Assembly (NCBI RefSeq): GCF_905220365.1
Contig: NC_061127.1
Span: 1,736,001 to 1,800,000, forward strand
Direction: 5' to 3'
Origin: Vanessa cardui
Lineage: Eukaryota; Arthropoda; Insecta; Lepidoptera; Nymphalidae
DNA: 64,000 nucleotides
Part shown: positions 26,231 to 36,649 of the stretch, piece by piece
Position numbering within the stretch: position 1 is the stretch's first letter
Layout: every line of letters begins with the position of its first letter
The notes under the pieces: model-generated
What the model was told of the DNA's origin: nothing
What the model saw: only the letters and a program-made list of their open reading frames with translations
Databases searched by the model: none
Program-made: the position numbers and the translations under genes

Positions 26231-26305
26231 GCACAGCTAGCTATCCTCACGATGAATGCGGTTATCACAGACGATAATACTATTTGCATGTACAAATACT
26301 CTTAA
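26225..26305 (+). CDS. Possible 26-codon small ORF at edge of CpG-rich block
   Basis: An ATG in a favourable context (cacaaaATG) opens MSAQLAILTMNAVITDDNTI and a 6-residue tail to TAA. It points away from the candidate minus-strand first exon, as in a divergent promoter. There is no homology I recognise and chance is likely. Confidence 0.12.
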   Translation: MSAQLAILTMNAVITDDNTICMYKYS

Positions 26306-27177
26306 TTGGTGTACACTTAAAATCCTTCAGTGGAAATTTACATTTAGGGATCAAATACACTCCGTATTTAATTATTTGCAATTTTTTTTTCTTTTCTATT
26401 ACGACGTGTGTCTACGGCAGTTGGGCGCAAAATATTCAATGACACGTAAGACAGATTTATTTTTGCAAACACTATTTGTCTTCTCTAAAAAGTTTTTATA
26501 AATACTCTTTGGAGTTGCTTAAAAAATTACAGTAAAGAGTTCGAATACAATGCACAGTGCATCGTCGATTATTATCGCCTTTTTATTACTATTATTATGG
26601 CTGGCGTTTTTATTACGAACACAGTATACTTTGATATAAATACTATAAGCACTTAATATTAAACCAAGAACACGTCTGTCTCTGTCTTTATGATAAAACA
26701 AATGCAATTTTTACACAAAACGTAGAATAAAGTATGAGATAATATTTAAACTTTGTAATGTTGAGGTCGATAATTCATCAAAACTACAATAAAATTGATA
26801 TAAGAGTCGGTATAGGTTATCTGAACAGCCATAACATTGTGTTAACACCCGAGGCGCCGGAGATATACGTTTCACGCGATATAGAGTCTTTAAACTTGAA
26901 ATTTAAGATAATTTTAGTTCCTTAATGGCAAATTGACATTATTTTAAACATTTTATTACAATTAAATTGTCTTTATCAATATCGTACGAGCTAATAGTAA
27001 CTTTTGAATAATATCAGGGCCAAGGTAAGTTAGGGTCTCTAGATTTATTACAAAGGTTTTTTTTTAATTTAAGCAGGCCGCCGTTAAGTGGTAATAAATG
27101 TCCAAATACTTTGGAATTGTAAGAAATACAAACCATTTTTACATCAAACGCAAATTCAATGGATGTGTATTACAAGT
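26306..27177. other. AT-rich, nothing recognised
   Basis: No gene or repeat supported. Confidence 0.45.
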
Positions 27178-27400
27178 AATTTCTTCCTTCAATGGAGAGA
27201 GTTTGGAATATTTTACCAATATGCTCTAACGCGGGATGTATACACGAGTGGTAGGTTATCATCCAACACGTGCAGGTTTCCTCACGATGTTTACGTTCAC
27301 AGATGAAAACAAGGAACAAAACTTAAGCACTCTAAAACCCAGTGGAGCTCGTCTGAGATTGAACTTGTAATCATCATTTAAGACTCACACATTTCAAACA
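27178..27400 (-). mobile_element. Degenerate SINE-A copy
   Basis: The gtgcaggtttcctcacgatg block is preserved; the tRNA-like head is eroded. It is older than the copies next to it. Confidence 0.6.
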
Positions 27401-27499
27401 TGGGCTATGTACACGTGGTATTTTGCATGCGTTTGTATATTTTTTCTTGCAAATAATATCTAAAATTTTTAGCTTTGAGCTTAAGAGCGAACCTTAATG

Positions 27500-28104
27500 G
27501 ACCAGTGTTAAGAAGCGTGCGTCTTAAGCGTTGATTGCTGGTTAAACCCAGGCAAGCACCACTGAATACTCATGTGTTTACAACAACAACAACAACAACA
27601 GCCTGTAAATTCCCACTGCTGGGCTAAAGGCCTCCTCTCCCTTTGAGGAGAAGGTTTGGAACATATTCCACCACGCTGTTCCAATGCGGGTTGGTGGAAT
27701 ACACATGTCGCAAGATTTCTTTGAAATTTGTCACATGCAGGTTTCCTCACGAGGTTTTCCTTCACCGCTGAGCACGAGATGAATTATAAAGACAAATTAA
27801 GCACATGAATCTGCGGTGCTTGCCTGGGTTTGAACCCGCAATCATCGGTTAAGATGCACGCGTTCAAACCACTGGACCATCTCGACTCCTCTCGACTCAT
27901 GTGTTTAATTTGTGTTTATAATTCACCGTGAAAACGTCGTCGAGGAAACCTGCATGTCTCTAATTTCATAGAAATTCGGCCACATGTGTATTCCACCAAT
28001 CCGGATTGGGGCAGCGTGGTGTAATATATTCCAAACCTTCTCCTCAAAGGGAGAGGAGGCCTTAGCCCAGCAGTGGAAAATAAACAGGTTGTTGTTGTTG
28101 TTGC
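27500..28104 (+). mobile_element. SINE-A split by another SINE-A
   Basis: The head is at 27500-27580 and the body resumes at 27908, ending in (GTT)n near 28104. The interrupting copy is at 27581-27894. Confidence 0.88.
27581..27894 (-). mobile_element. SINE-A nested in SINE-A
   Basis: Full copy with (CAA)n tail complement at the left and tRNA-like head at the right. ACTCATGTGTTTA is duplicated at 27568-27580 and 27895-27907. Confidence 0.9.
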
Positions 28105-28677
28105 TTAAGAGCACTCATTCCAATATCCGCTTCTCAATTATCATTTTAAGCTTGTATGCGTGTGACTATGTAAGTGTGTGTAACTTCTTAATAAAATAAT
28201 TATAAAAACTTTGACTTGACTCTGTGTTATTAATCTCTTTATTATAAGCAAAAGAGATTATAGCAATAAACAAAGCTGAGAAATTTTAAAATAATAATAA
28301 GTAATTTTAGATATTGAGACGGAAATAATAATAATTTTATTGATATAAAACTATAAGATATTTTAGTTAAAAAAAAAATCAATACTAAATAATCTCAATT
28401 ATTGGCTTTGCGATGTTTTACAGTTAAGCTATCGTTACTAAAATAAAATGTGATAATATAACATAAATTAAATCCAATCTATCGGGATACGGGGTCCATT
28501 CTACTAACTTATTACAATTATGTATATGTAAGTAAATTCTCACAAAAACTGTATCAGCGTAATTCGATCCCGGATCCAACTTTGACGAAACGCAACAAGA
28601 TCTTTGCGTTCGTACAATAGGAATGCGGCGGTCAACGATTACATTTCGAATCGATTGCCATAAACAGTACCTACTGT
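28105..28677. other. AT-rich, nothing recognised
   Basis: A 97-codon minus frame (28424-28717) runs into the hAT-like element and is not called. Confidence 0.45.
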
Positions 28678-28932
28678 CAGTTGCGTAGCTATCGTAGGGC
28701 CAGGTGCTGCAATGCACCAGGGGCCCGGATTTCAGGAGGCCCTCTAAACTAAACCTTAAGGTTGTGAAGTTATAAAATCACGACATAACACAACACAAGA
28801 GCACAAGATTTCTTATTTGGTATATATATATGAAAAGGTTAATTATAAGTTAAAGAAGGATGAGAAAGAGGAGGTGAGGGCCCGATTCTTTTTCTCTGCA
28901 CCGGGGCCCTTCCTCACCTAGCTACGCCACTG
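28678..28932. mobile_element. hAT-like non-autonomous element
   Basis: TIRs are CAGTTGCGTAGCTA on the left and CAGTGGCGTAGCTA reversed on the right, typical of hAT ends. Both ends continue into a GGGCCC-rich segment. The 8-bp flanks cctactgt and agtactgt agree at 6 of 8. It is 255 bp and non-coding. Confidence 0.85.
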
Positions 28933-29429
28933 AGTACTGTATCTAATAATAATCAATTTGTTAATAAATGTACTTACGGTACAGCTTGTTATACTGTATA
29001 GTATATATTCGTTTATCGTTTTGCATGAACAACAAATGTTTTTTAAAGCGCTTGTGTACCTTCTCGATCTATAACTCAATGAATCAATAAATCTACAATA
29101 TACATACTACACCAAATCAAACAAACATGACGTTATAAAATTATGAATGACAAACAGTGCTAAAAGTTTTACAATAAATGACTCAGAACGTTTTTTAAAT
29201 GTATGAAATGGCATTTTGAAGCTAGCAAACTTCTTTAAATTAATGGAGCAGAAAAACTGAACAAGTTCAAGGTCACGGCGGTTTTAATGACATACCAGTA
29301 CATGGTACCTTAAACAGAATAAAGATATCCCACTGATGGACTTAAGCCTCCTCATAAATCGTTCTGGTTGGTATATGTAGTAGATTATCTTTTAACTTAT
29401 AAAAGTTGCCACTGAATATCTTTAACTAT
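28933..29429. other. AT-rich, nothing recognised
   Basis: No feature supported. Confidence 0.45.
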
Positions 29430-29718
29430 GAACTTTTTTTTTATGTTATAGATTGGCGGACGAGCATATGGGCCACCTGATGGTAAGTGGTCACCATCAC
29501 CCATAGACAATGACGCTGTAAGAAATATTAACTATTCCTTACATCGTCAATGCGCCACCAACCTTGGGAACTAAGATGTTATGTCCCTTGTGCCTGTATT
29601 TACACTGGCTCACTCACCCTTCAAACCGGAACACAACAATACTGCGTACTGTTGTTTGGCAGTAGAATAACTGATGAGTGGGTGGTACCTACCCAGACGG
29701 ACTTGCACAAAGCAATAA
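29430..29718 (-). mobile_element. SINE-B, reference copy
   Basis: T run (A tail reversed), then cggacgagcatatgggccac, ccttgggaactaagatgtta, tttacactggctcactcacc and gggtggtacctacccagacg. The same core recurs at least ten times in the window. Confidence 0.9.
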
Positions 29719-29742
29719 AACAATAACACAATAAAACATATG

Positions 29743-30321
29743 ATAAATAAAATTTTAACAAAAAGAAAAACCGACTTCAAACAAAACACAATTTTAAAAC
29801 AAATAAAAATGTACTAAAAAGTAATAAAAATAATTGCATATTTAACATATTTTTGAGAGTCCTCCTAGGTAAAATGAAATGAAAAATATTAGGCTACTTA
29901 AAAGTCGATTTACGATTATATAACGTAGTTATAGTTATTGTTATATTTGGAGCAGGTGTCAGCCACGGGCACACGCTTCAACAATCAAAAGAAAGAAGCG
30001 ATACCTTGATTGACCCAGTATAATATCGTGTAAAAGGTAATTTGTAAGAAACATATTTCTTAAAGTATTCTCGTATTGTTTTTTGATAGATATAGGGTTG
30101 GCTGACACCGACTCCAAATATAGCAATAATTATAACTACATTATATAATCGTAAATCGACTTTTAAGTAGCCTAATATTTTGCATTTCATTTTACCTAGG
30201 AGGACTCTCAAAAATATGTTAAATATGCAATTATTTTTATTACTTTTTAGTACATTTTTATTTGTTTTAAAATTGTGTTTTGTTTGAAGTCGGTTTTTCT
30301 TTTTGTTAAAATTTTATTTAT
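29743..30321. mobile_element. Large fold-back element, arms of about 220 bp
   Basis: The left arm opens ataaataaaattttaacaaa and the right arm is its near-exact complement. The arms run through cgacttcaaacaaaacac and gagagtcctcctaggtaaaa. The unique centre is about 140 nt. No coding sequence. Confidence 0.88.
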
Positions 30322-30687
30322 TTTTTGATTTTAAGTGAAGCTGATGTAGACTAACATATTTTACTTAATATGGATAGATTAAGCGTGCCTTTTATATGAA
30401 TCAGAAACTACTTCGGTGACAATTTCAAAAGAAACTTTTGAATATAGCAAAAATAGACTTTCGAAAATGCGGCTCTAATACGTTATACGGCATAAACTAC
30501 AAAGTACCACCCTCGAAAGAGCTGTAATCGACCTCAGTAAAAAAACTTTGCAAAAGAGCTATTCGTATGCTATGTCGTACATCATATGACATCACATCAT
30601 ATACACAAAATTTGATTAAAGACAGTAAGAAATTCTGCCCCAAATCGCACCCTAACTGTAAGCCGTTTAGGAGTTCCGTCAATACAT
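30322..30687. other. AT-rich flank
   Basis: No feature supported. Confidence 0.4.
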
Positions 30688-30933
30688 AGTATAAAAAAAA
30701 ATGCTTTCTCTGTCCCTATATCTTTAAAACTACGCAACGGATTTTAATGTTGTTTTTTTTAATAGACAGTGTGATACAAGGGGAAGGTTTGTGTATATAA
30801 TAAATGAACAATACAGTAAAGAAACACTGACAATTTTAGAAGTTTGCAATGAGATGTCGTAAATAAACAAATTCTTTAGTATATTTAGTATCAGTATTGC
30901 ACCCGTGAGAAGTAGGGGCGGGTCGCTAGTTGA
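30688..30933 (+). mobile_element. R4b repeat (LINE-type tail)
   Basis: Matches 44360-44624: tataaaaaaaaatgctttct, 'ttaaaactacgcaacggatt', aaagaaacactgacaatttt and gggcgggtcgctagtt. Confidence 0.7.
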
Positions 30934-30999
30934 TTATAATATTCGATTATGACAATTACATGAACAAAACCTCGTTCCGGAAGGTGATTCAAATATCCA

Positions 31000-31430
31000 A
31001 GTAACCCAAAAATAAAAGATTCGACTGAGTATTGCTAACGCGCTCCTCAGAATTGTTCCGTTCCCTCCCGTTCCCTTAATTTGTCATGGATCCTATGCTC
31101 ATAACCTTACCAAACTTTTACCAAACTACCCTTAAAGTATATCCTTTATAATAAAAAAGAATCATCAAAATTGTGCCAATCAATTTTGAATTATTCACCT
31201 ATTTATCGCGCACATACATAATGCAAATTTAAAAGTTATGTCGTTTTCATACGGATACCATCGTCGGAAAAAAATAAAATTAAAATGGGACCCCACGGGA
31301 AGCACTACCTTTCAAACAAAAAAAAAATATCAAAATCGGTCCACCCAGTAAAAAGTTATGAGGTAACAAACATAAAAAAAAAATACAGACGAATTGATAA
31401 CCTCCTCCTTTTTGAAGTCGGTTGAAAATC
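31000..31430 (+). mobile_element. LINE-type 3' region
   Basis: Contains tcatggatcctatgctcata, 'atcaaaatcggtccacccag' and ends with 'ctcctcctttttgaagtcgg', wording shared by many lepidopteran repeats. Confidence 0.6.
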
Positions 31431-31740
31431 AAATGGTGTTTGCTCATCCTGGACAATCATAAACCTGCGATCTTAAGACTAACATTTATAATATTATCTA
31501 CCGTAGACGCTGATGGTATTGGTAATGTCACCAAATTCTGCACAACCATGTTTTGGGGAGAGGGATCGGGCCTCAGGAACTCTCACTTACCGGACGAAAC
31601 GCGGTTGCATAGCTACCACTTTACGCCGATTTTAAGTGAGAGAGTGGTACTTCCCCGGGCGTGCGGCCCATTCGACTGCAACCGAGAGGTATGCAGCGTG
31701 GCACTACCAGAAAACTTAGTATAGTTGTGAAATGATGATT
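31431..31740 (+). other. GC-richer segment with unassigned 100-codon frame
   Basis: Frame 31422-31724 reads FWGEGSGLRNSHLPDETRLH, then FTPILSERVVLPRACGPFDC, to a stop. It lies directly after a LINE-type tail, so a transposon origin is most likely. I do not recognise it. Confidence 0.25.
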
Positions 31741-32289
31741 CAAAAATGCTTGTGAATTCAAGTACAAATTAAAAAAAAGATTTTTTTATATGTTCTGTTT
31801 GAAAATAGAATAAAACATTAAAAACAAACTATTACAACTCTTTTTTTCAAATACTTTACTTACACGGAATGTATACTATTAACAATTTTACAAACTCAAC
31901 GAAATTGATATATTTCATTATTTATTGATATATTGTATAAGCCTACTTGAATAAAGTACATACATTTGCATACATCATACGAATAACCGGGACATTTATC
32001 CACAATCAACTAGACTCGAATGATACCACGAGGCACAAATATATTAATATTAGCAAAAACGTCAGTCTAGACACAAATTCAATTACCCTAATTGTAAGTC
32101 CACCGTCTACAGATATTAGGTCGAGCCTTTGAGCGGAAACCGTAACAAAACTGGGTTAGATATAATTATAACTGTCGCAGAATACTTGTGAATACAACGA
32201 TATTATAATCATATATGACATCACATGTACGGATTTACGCCAGCAGTTTGAATTTGATAGAACAGCGTTTAAATCAAATTTACAGTACA
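31741..32289. other. AT-rich, nothing recognised
   Basis: No feature supported. Confidence 0.4.
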
Positions 32290-32580
32290 TTAACAGCCTG
32301 ATAATTTCCCACTGCTGGGATATGACCTCCTCTCCCTCCAAGGAGAAAGTTAGGTTAGATTATTCCACCACCCTGCTCCAATGCGGATAGGTCGATTCAC
32401 ATGGAGCAAATTTCGTTGAAATTTAACACAGGCAGGTTTCCTCACAATGTTTTCCTTCATCGCCATAATAAACAGGAATTAAGCACAGGAATTAAGAAAA
32501 TTCAGTGGGTGCTTGCCTGGGTTAGAACCCGCAATCATCTGTTAAGATATACGGGTCCTTACAACAGGGCCATCTCGGCT
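32290..32580 (-). mobile_element. SINE-A, diverged full-length
   Basis: All blocks are present with many substitutions (ctgataatttcccactgctg to caacagggccatctcgg). Confidence 0.8.
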
Positions 32581-33029
32581 CGGAACGCCTAATACAAAAT
32601 TTATTCTTAATAAAAATATCTGACGCGGTGACTGGTAGAAAGAAAAAGTAAATTGTCTTCTTTCTTAAGTTTTAAGGTCAAAAACTGTTGTTCTGTGGCT
32701 TAGCCATGCATAACAGGCCGACTATATTGTTAGTAGTATGGATTTTTAATCTATATTGACTTAGATATCACTTCAACTTTAATTAAAATAGATCTAGTAT
32801 TTTCCTAGACATATTTTTTTATATGATTATATGATAATAGGTTACTGAATCGTGTCAAGTGCTTAATCGATACACGAGCAATACTAGAGATTATCTTATT
32901 TATGCAGCACAATATGAACATTGATATATTGTATTTATACAGTTGTCTTTTCAATAAGTGTGACCAAACCAAAACTATAAATTTGAATACTACAACATTG
33001 AAAATTCTCTGATCCCATGCGGGATTTAT
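32581..33029. other. AT-rich, nothing recognised
   Basis: No feature supported. Confidence 0.4.
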
Positions 33030-33326
33030 AAACAACAACAATAACAGCCTGTAAAATTTCCCACTGCTGGGCTAAGGCCTCCTATCCCTTTGAGGAAAAG
33101 GTTTGGAACATATTCCACCACGCTGTTCCAATGCAGGTTGCGGGAATACACATGTGGTACCATTTCCATGAAATAAGACAAATGCAGGTTTCCTCACGAT
33201 GTTTACCTTCACCTCCGAGCTCGAAATTAAAATTAAGAACATGAATATTCAATGGTGCTTTCATGGGTTGAATTCGCATTCATCGGTTAAGATGCACGCG
33301 TTCTAACCACTGGGCCATCGCGGCTC
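33030..33326 (-). mobile_element. SINE-A, full length
   Basis: (AAC)n tail complement on the left, tRNA-like head on the right. The flanks gatttataaac and gattcataaac fit an 11-nt duplication with one change. Confidence 0.87.
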
Positions 33327-34978
33327 TACGATTCATAAACAGTGAAGACTACAAGGATTAATTAGGATAAATAATACACTATATACTGTAGGTACTTTTA
33401 ATTAACAAATACATACAGTTTGGTTAAATATGAGAATAGTTGGTCTTTGTGAGATTGAGTGACAAAAATTAGACTGAAGTTTGCGAATTATCAAGAAAAA
33501 TTGTAAAAATTATTAACATTAATGTTCGTATATAAGTACATATTATTGTACTATGTATGTTATATAATAGCAAGAGAGTACCATTGAGCATCTAGTGGTT
33601 CAAGATCGAGGGGAAGGCATATGCCCATGCAGACGATACCCAATAAGTTGGACTGACCTAATACTATTTGCTTAATCAGAGTATGTCATTGCAGACTAAA
33701 GAAAGATCACATGAGTCGAAACAAAAGACTGCAACTCGTAAACACGACGATCATATTGATATAATATCATAAAATATTCATGATCAGTCAGTATTATTAA
33801 ACTGCTGGACTTAGGCCTCCCCCAAATTACTAAGTCTTGTACTACCACTGCCAATGTACTCTTAATTGTACTAAATATAATATTTAAGACTAATAAATAA
33901 TAACATTGTTATATTTGAATATTTCAAAAAGGTGGTATGTTTATTATGCATAGAAATAAACGATATTGACATCGAATTGACATAATATCTTTCGTATATA
34001 TCGAGACTTGAATGTTCTATGTTCTTCATCAGGGATTGAGTGGTCGTTTGTATATATGTAGGTATATAGGAAGTTGTTATCGAGAGTTTGGAAGTGAAAT
34101 AAAGTTAAATAGAATAGGAATGTCGTATTGATTATTATATTATTATGCAAGAATAGTTTTAAGTATATGTAGTTGTTACCAAATGGAATTAAAAAATACA
34201 GTAATATTCGATAACTTATTTTTTACATAGGACCTTTGCACTAAAGTATTGTTATATTAAATTGCAAAACTATAGTAGTTTTGTAGGTAATTAAATGCAA
34301 AAGAAAACGTAGAATTATTTCACATACCTACACACATATTACAGTTAATTGCGATGGGCATAATATACAAATATTAAATACAAATAAAAGAGTTTAATCT
34401 ATTTCATTACATACATTATATAAATGAAAACCATTCTATTTATAATAAAAAAAAAAATTCAAAAATCTTATACAGTTGGTAATTTGAAGTATGACAGTAA
34501 TGCAAAATCATAATGCATATATAAATATCTTATAATATTACTTCTTGCTTTATTTAAAAAAAAACGTTAAATTGCTTTAAAATAGCTTTGACATTTTTAC
34601 AGTTTTTTTTACATATGTATAATACGATAACGTGAAATTATTCATGAGTAAATACACTCGCATTATTATTGAATTGCCTAAATTGGTTATTATAAATTAG
34701 ATAACAAATAATAACATTTATTTACCGTGTCTGGTCAAAAAAGGAACATTTTTTATGCTTGAATAACTCCTGTAAATTTAACGTTAATAAGAATTTTCCA
34801 AAATCGATTATATTTGCCAAAATCTAAATAACAAGAAATTTAAAAAGTTCTGAAATGTAAACGTGTAAAAGTGTGAACAATAAATACACGTTTGGCGGGC
34901 AATATATTATTTACAAATAAATACTCCTGCAGAAATATTCCTAAGATTTTAAATACTTATTGTTTTAGTATAGCAACT
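33327..34978. other. AT-rich, nothing recognised
   Basis: No gene or repeat family supported. Confidence 0.45.
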
Positions 34979-35090
34979 GTTGCTATCAAATATGTATTCT
35001 GAATCGATAAAATTGCCGTTGATAAATCAGTGTTATGGTATTACTGCATAGATCGATAACACTGATTTATTTGATTTGATTTGATAGCAA
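34979..35090. repeat. Double inverted repeat
   Basis: The outer arms are ttgctatcaaa and its complement. The inner arms ATAAATCAGTGTTAT (35022-35036) and its exact complement (35056-35070) lie inside. It could be a small MITE. Confidence 0.65.
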
Positions 35091-35741
35091 TCCACAGAAC
35101 ACAAGATTTGAAACCATAACAGCCAAATTAATCTGCTGATAATGTGTTTTGGGAACTTATATTTGGCATATTTCATCATGGATTTCTTCATTGATTAGAA
35201 CACACCATCAGTAAAGGTCCGTTCACTGGGGATTGATTGATTGATATCTTTGACAAAAATGTTCATCAAAAATAACAATATCAAATTATGCTTCATCTAT
35301 ACAAGTCCTTACCAGAATCATTGGAATACATTTCTTTGGAACTTTGGAATTGAATTGATTTCGAAAACCGACTACAATTTCAGTACGTCAAAGATTTTTA
35401 TTTATACAGGAAATAGTTTTATAATAATATGAAAATAGTTAAAAACTTTGAATATATTGTGTTAGTAAAATTGTCGTAGGAAAGTGGTTCTTTCTAGAAG
35501 TAAAAAGATCTTTATCAAATTTGAACACTGATTACAGCTTGTCTAAAATACTACCAAGTTGTGTTGTACGAATACAAAAATTATAATTGTCTAAAAATTT
35601 TAAATACATACAAACTAATATAATACAGTTTTTAAGCAAGTGTTGTAACTTCTATATAATAATATTTTATAAGAATAAATTTTGCTAATAATAAAAACAA
35701 AAAAATAACTTTCATAATGACATTGCAATCTAACGCATGTA
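35091..35741. other. AT-rich, nothing recognised
   Basis: No feature supported. Confidence 0.4.
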
Positions 35742-35937
35742 CAGTCAGAGTAAGAAAACCTTCGTCAGTTTTCAAATTAATTTCTTCATCAAGTCTTAAG
35801 GTCTTAGTACCTCTTGAATCTAAACATCAAATCATTGTGACGCTACATGTCATTCTCGATCGGTAAAGCAGATTATCACTGATACTGAGCACACGAAAAT
35901 AAACCTTAAGTTGACGAATCTTTTCTTACCCCGACTG
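35742..35937. mobile_element. MITE copy 2, 196 bp, TA duplication
   Basis: TIRs CAGTCAGAGTAAGAAAACC and, reversed, CAGTCGGGGTAAGAAAAG. TA flanks at 35740-35741 and 35938-35939. The interior shares gatcggtaaagcagattatc and actgagcacacgaaaata with copy 1 at 17295. Confidence 0.88.
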
Positions 35938-36649
35938 TACATATTCTTTAAATTGCAAGGCTCATTATATATTTACAGACTGTCTTTATTGCTCTAATTG
36001 TAAGCAATTAACTAATCTGCTTGGAATGTTTTACGAATTCTTTGACCTCAGCAGTTCTACCCTTATACTTATATATATCGTTTCGTATTTCACTTGTGAA
36101 ATGTTACAACCGACTTTCTGTGATAGGCCATTTTGATCCATGTGTTCTTTAAACTTTATAATTATGAAAAATCATTATAGCATTATAGCATATCACTCCC
36201 TAAATTTTCACGATCGTTTTCAAATTATTATATCATAGGCTGATTGGTTCGAGAATTATTTTAAATAAGGTTTTATATATATATATATATTGTTATGTCT
36301 ACATAGATACTCTATAAGTCTGGTTACATAGTTAGACTTAAAATATATTTAGTAAAAATCGATTAGACATACTTCAATAACTCCTGACATATATCTTCGA
36401 ATTCATAAATATTAATGCCAAATATCATGAACTCTATTTCGAAAAAAATATTTTCGATTTTAAATTATTCGTGACAGAGAAATTATAAAGTGTTGCCATA
36501 TGTACTTTTAGCTAAATTTTTAGTGATACAAAGCGAATAGGTGTAAATAAAATGACTACGTAACTGATACATTATACGGATTCATAACAATAATTACTTC
36601 ATATGATTTTCCTACAGAACAATATGTTCCTTGTATAAGCCGTTTGGTT
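35938..36649. other. 3' flank of the transporter gene
   Basis: AT-rich, with a short (TA)n run near 36273-36290. No clear AATAAA on the minus strand was found within 350 nt of the stop, so the poly(A) site is not fixed. Confidence 0.45.

Noticed and set aside
27508..28199. Several 60-85-codon ORFs sharing the words QRGGI-CSKPSPQ and QQWE-TGCCCC
   Set aside because: They are translations of SINE-A copies; the same peptides recur at 63398 and elsewhere.
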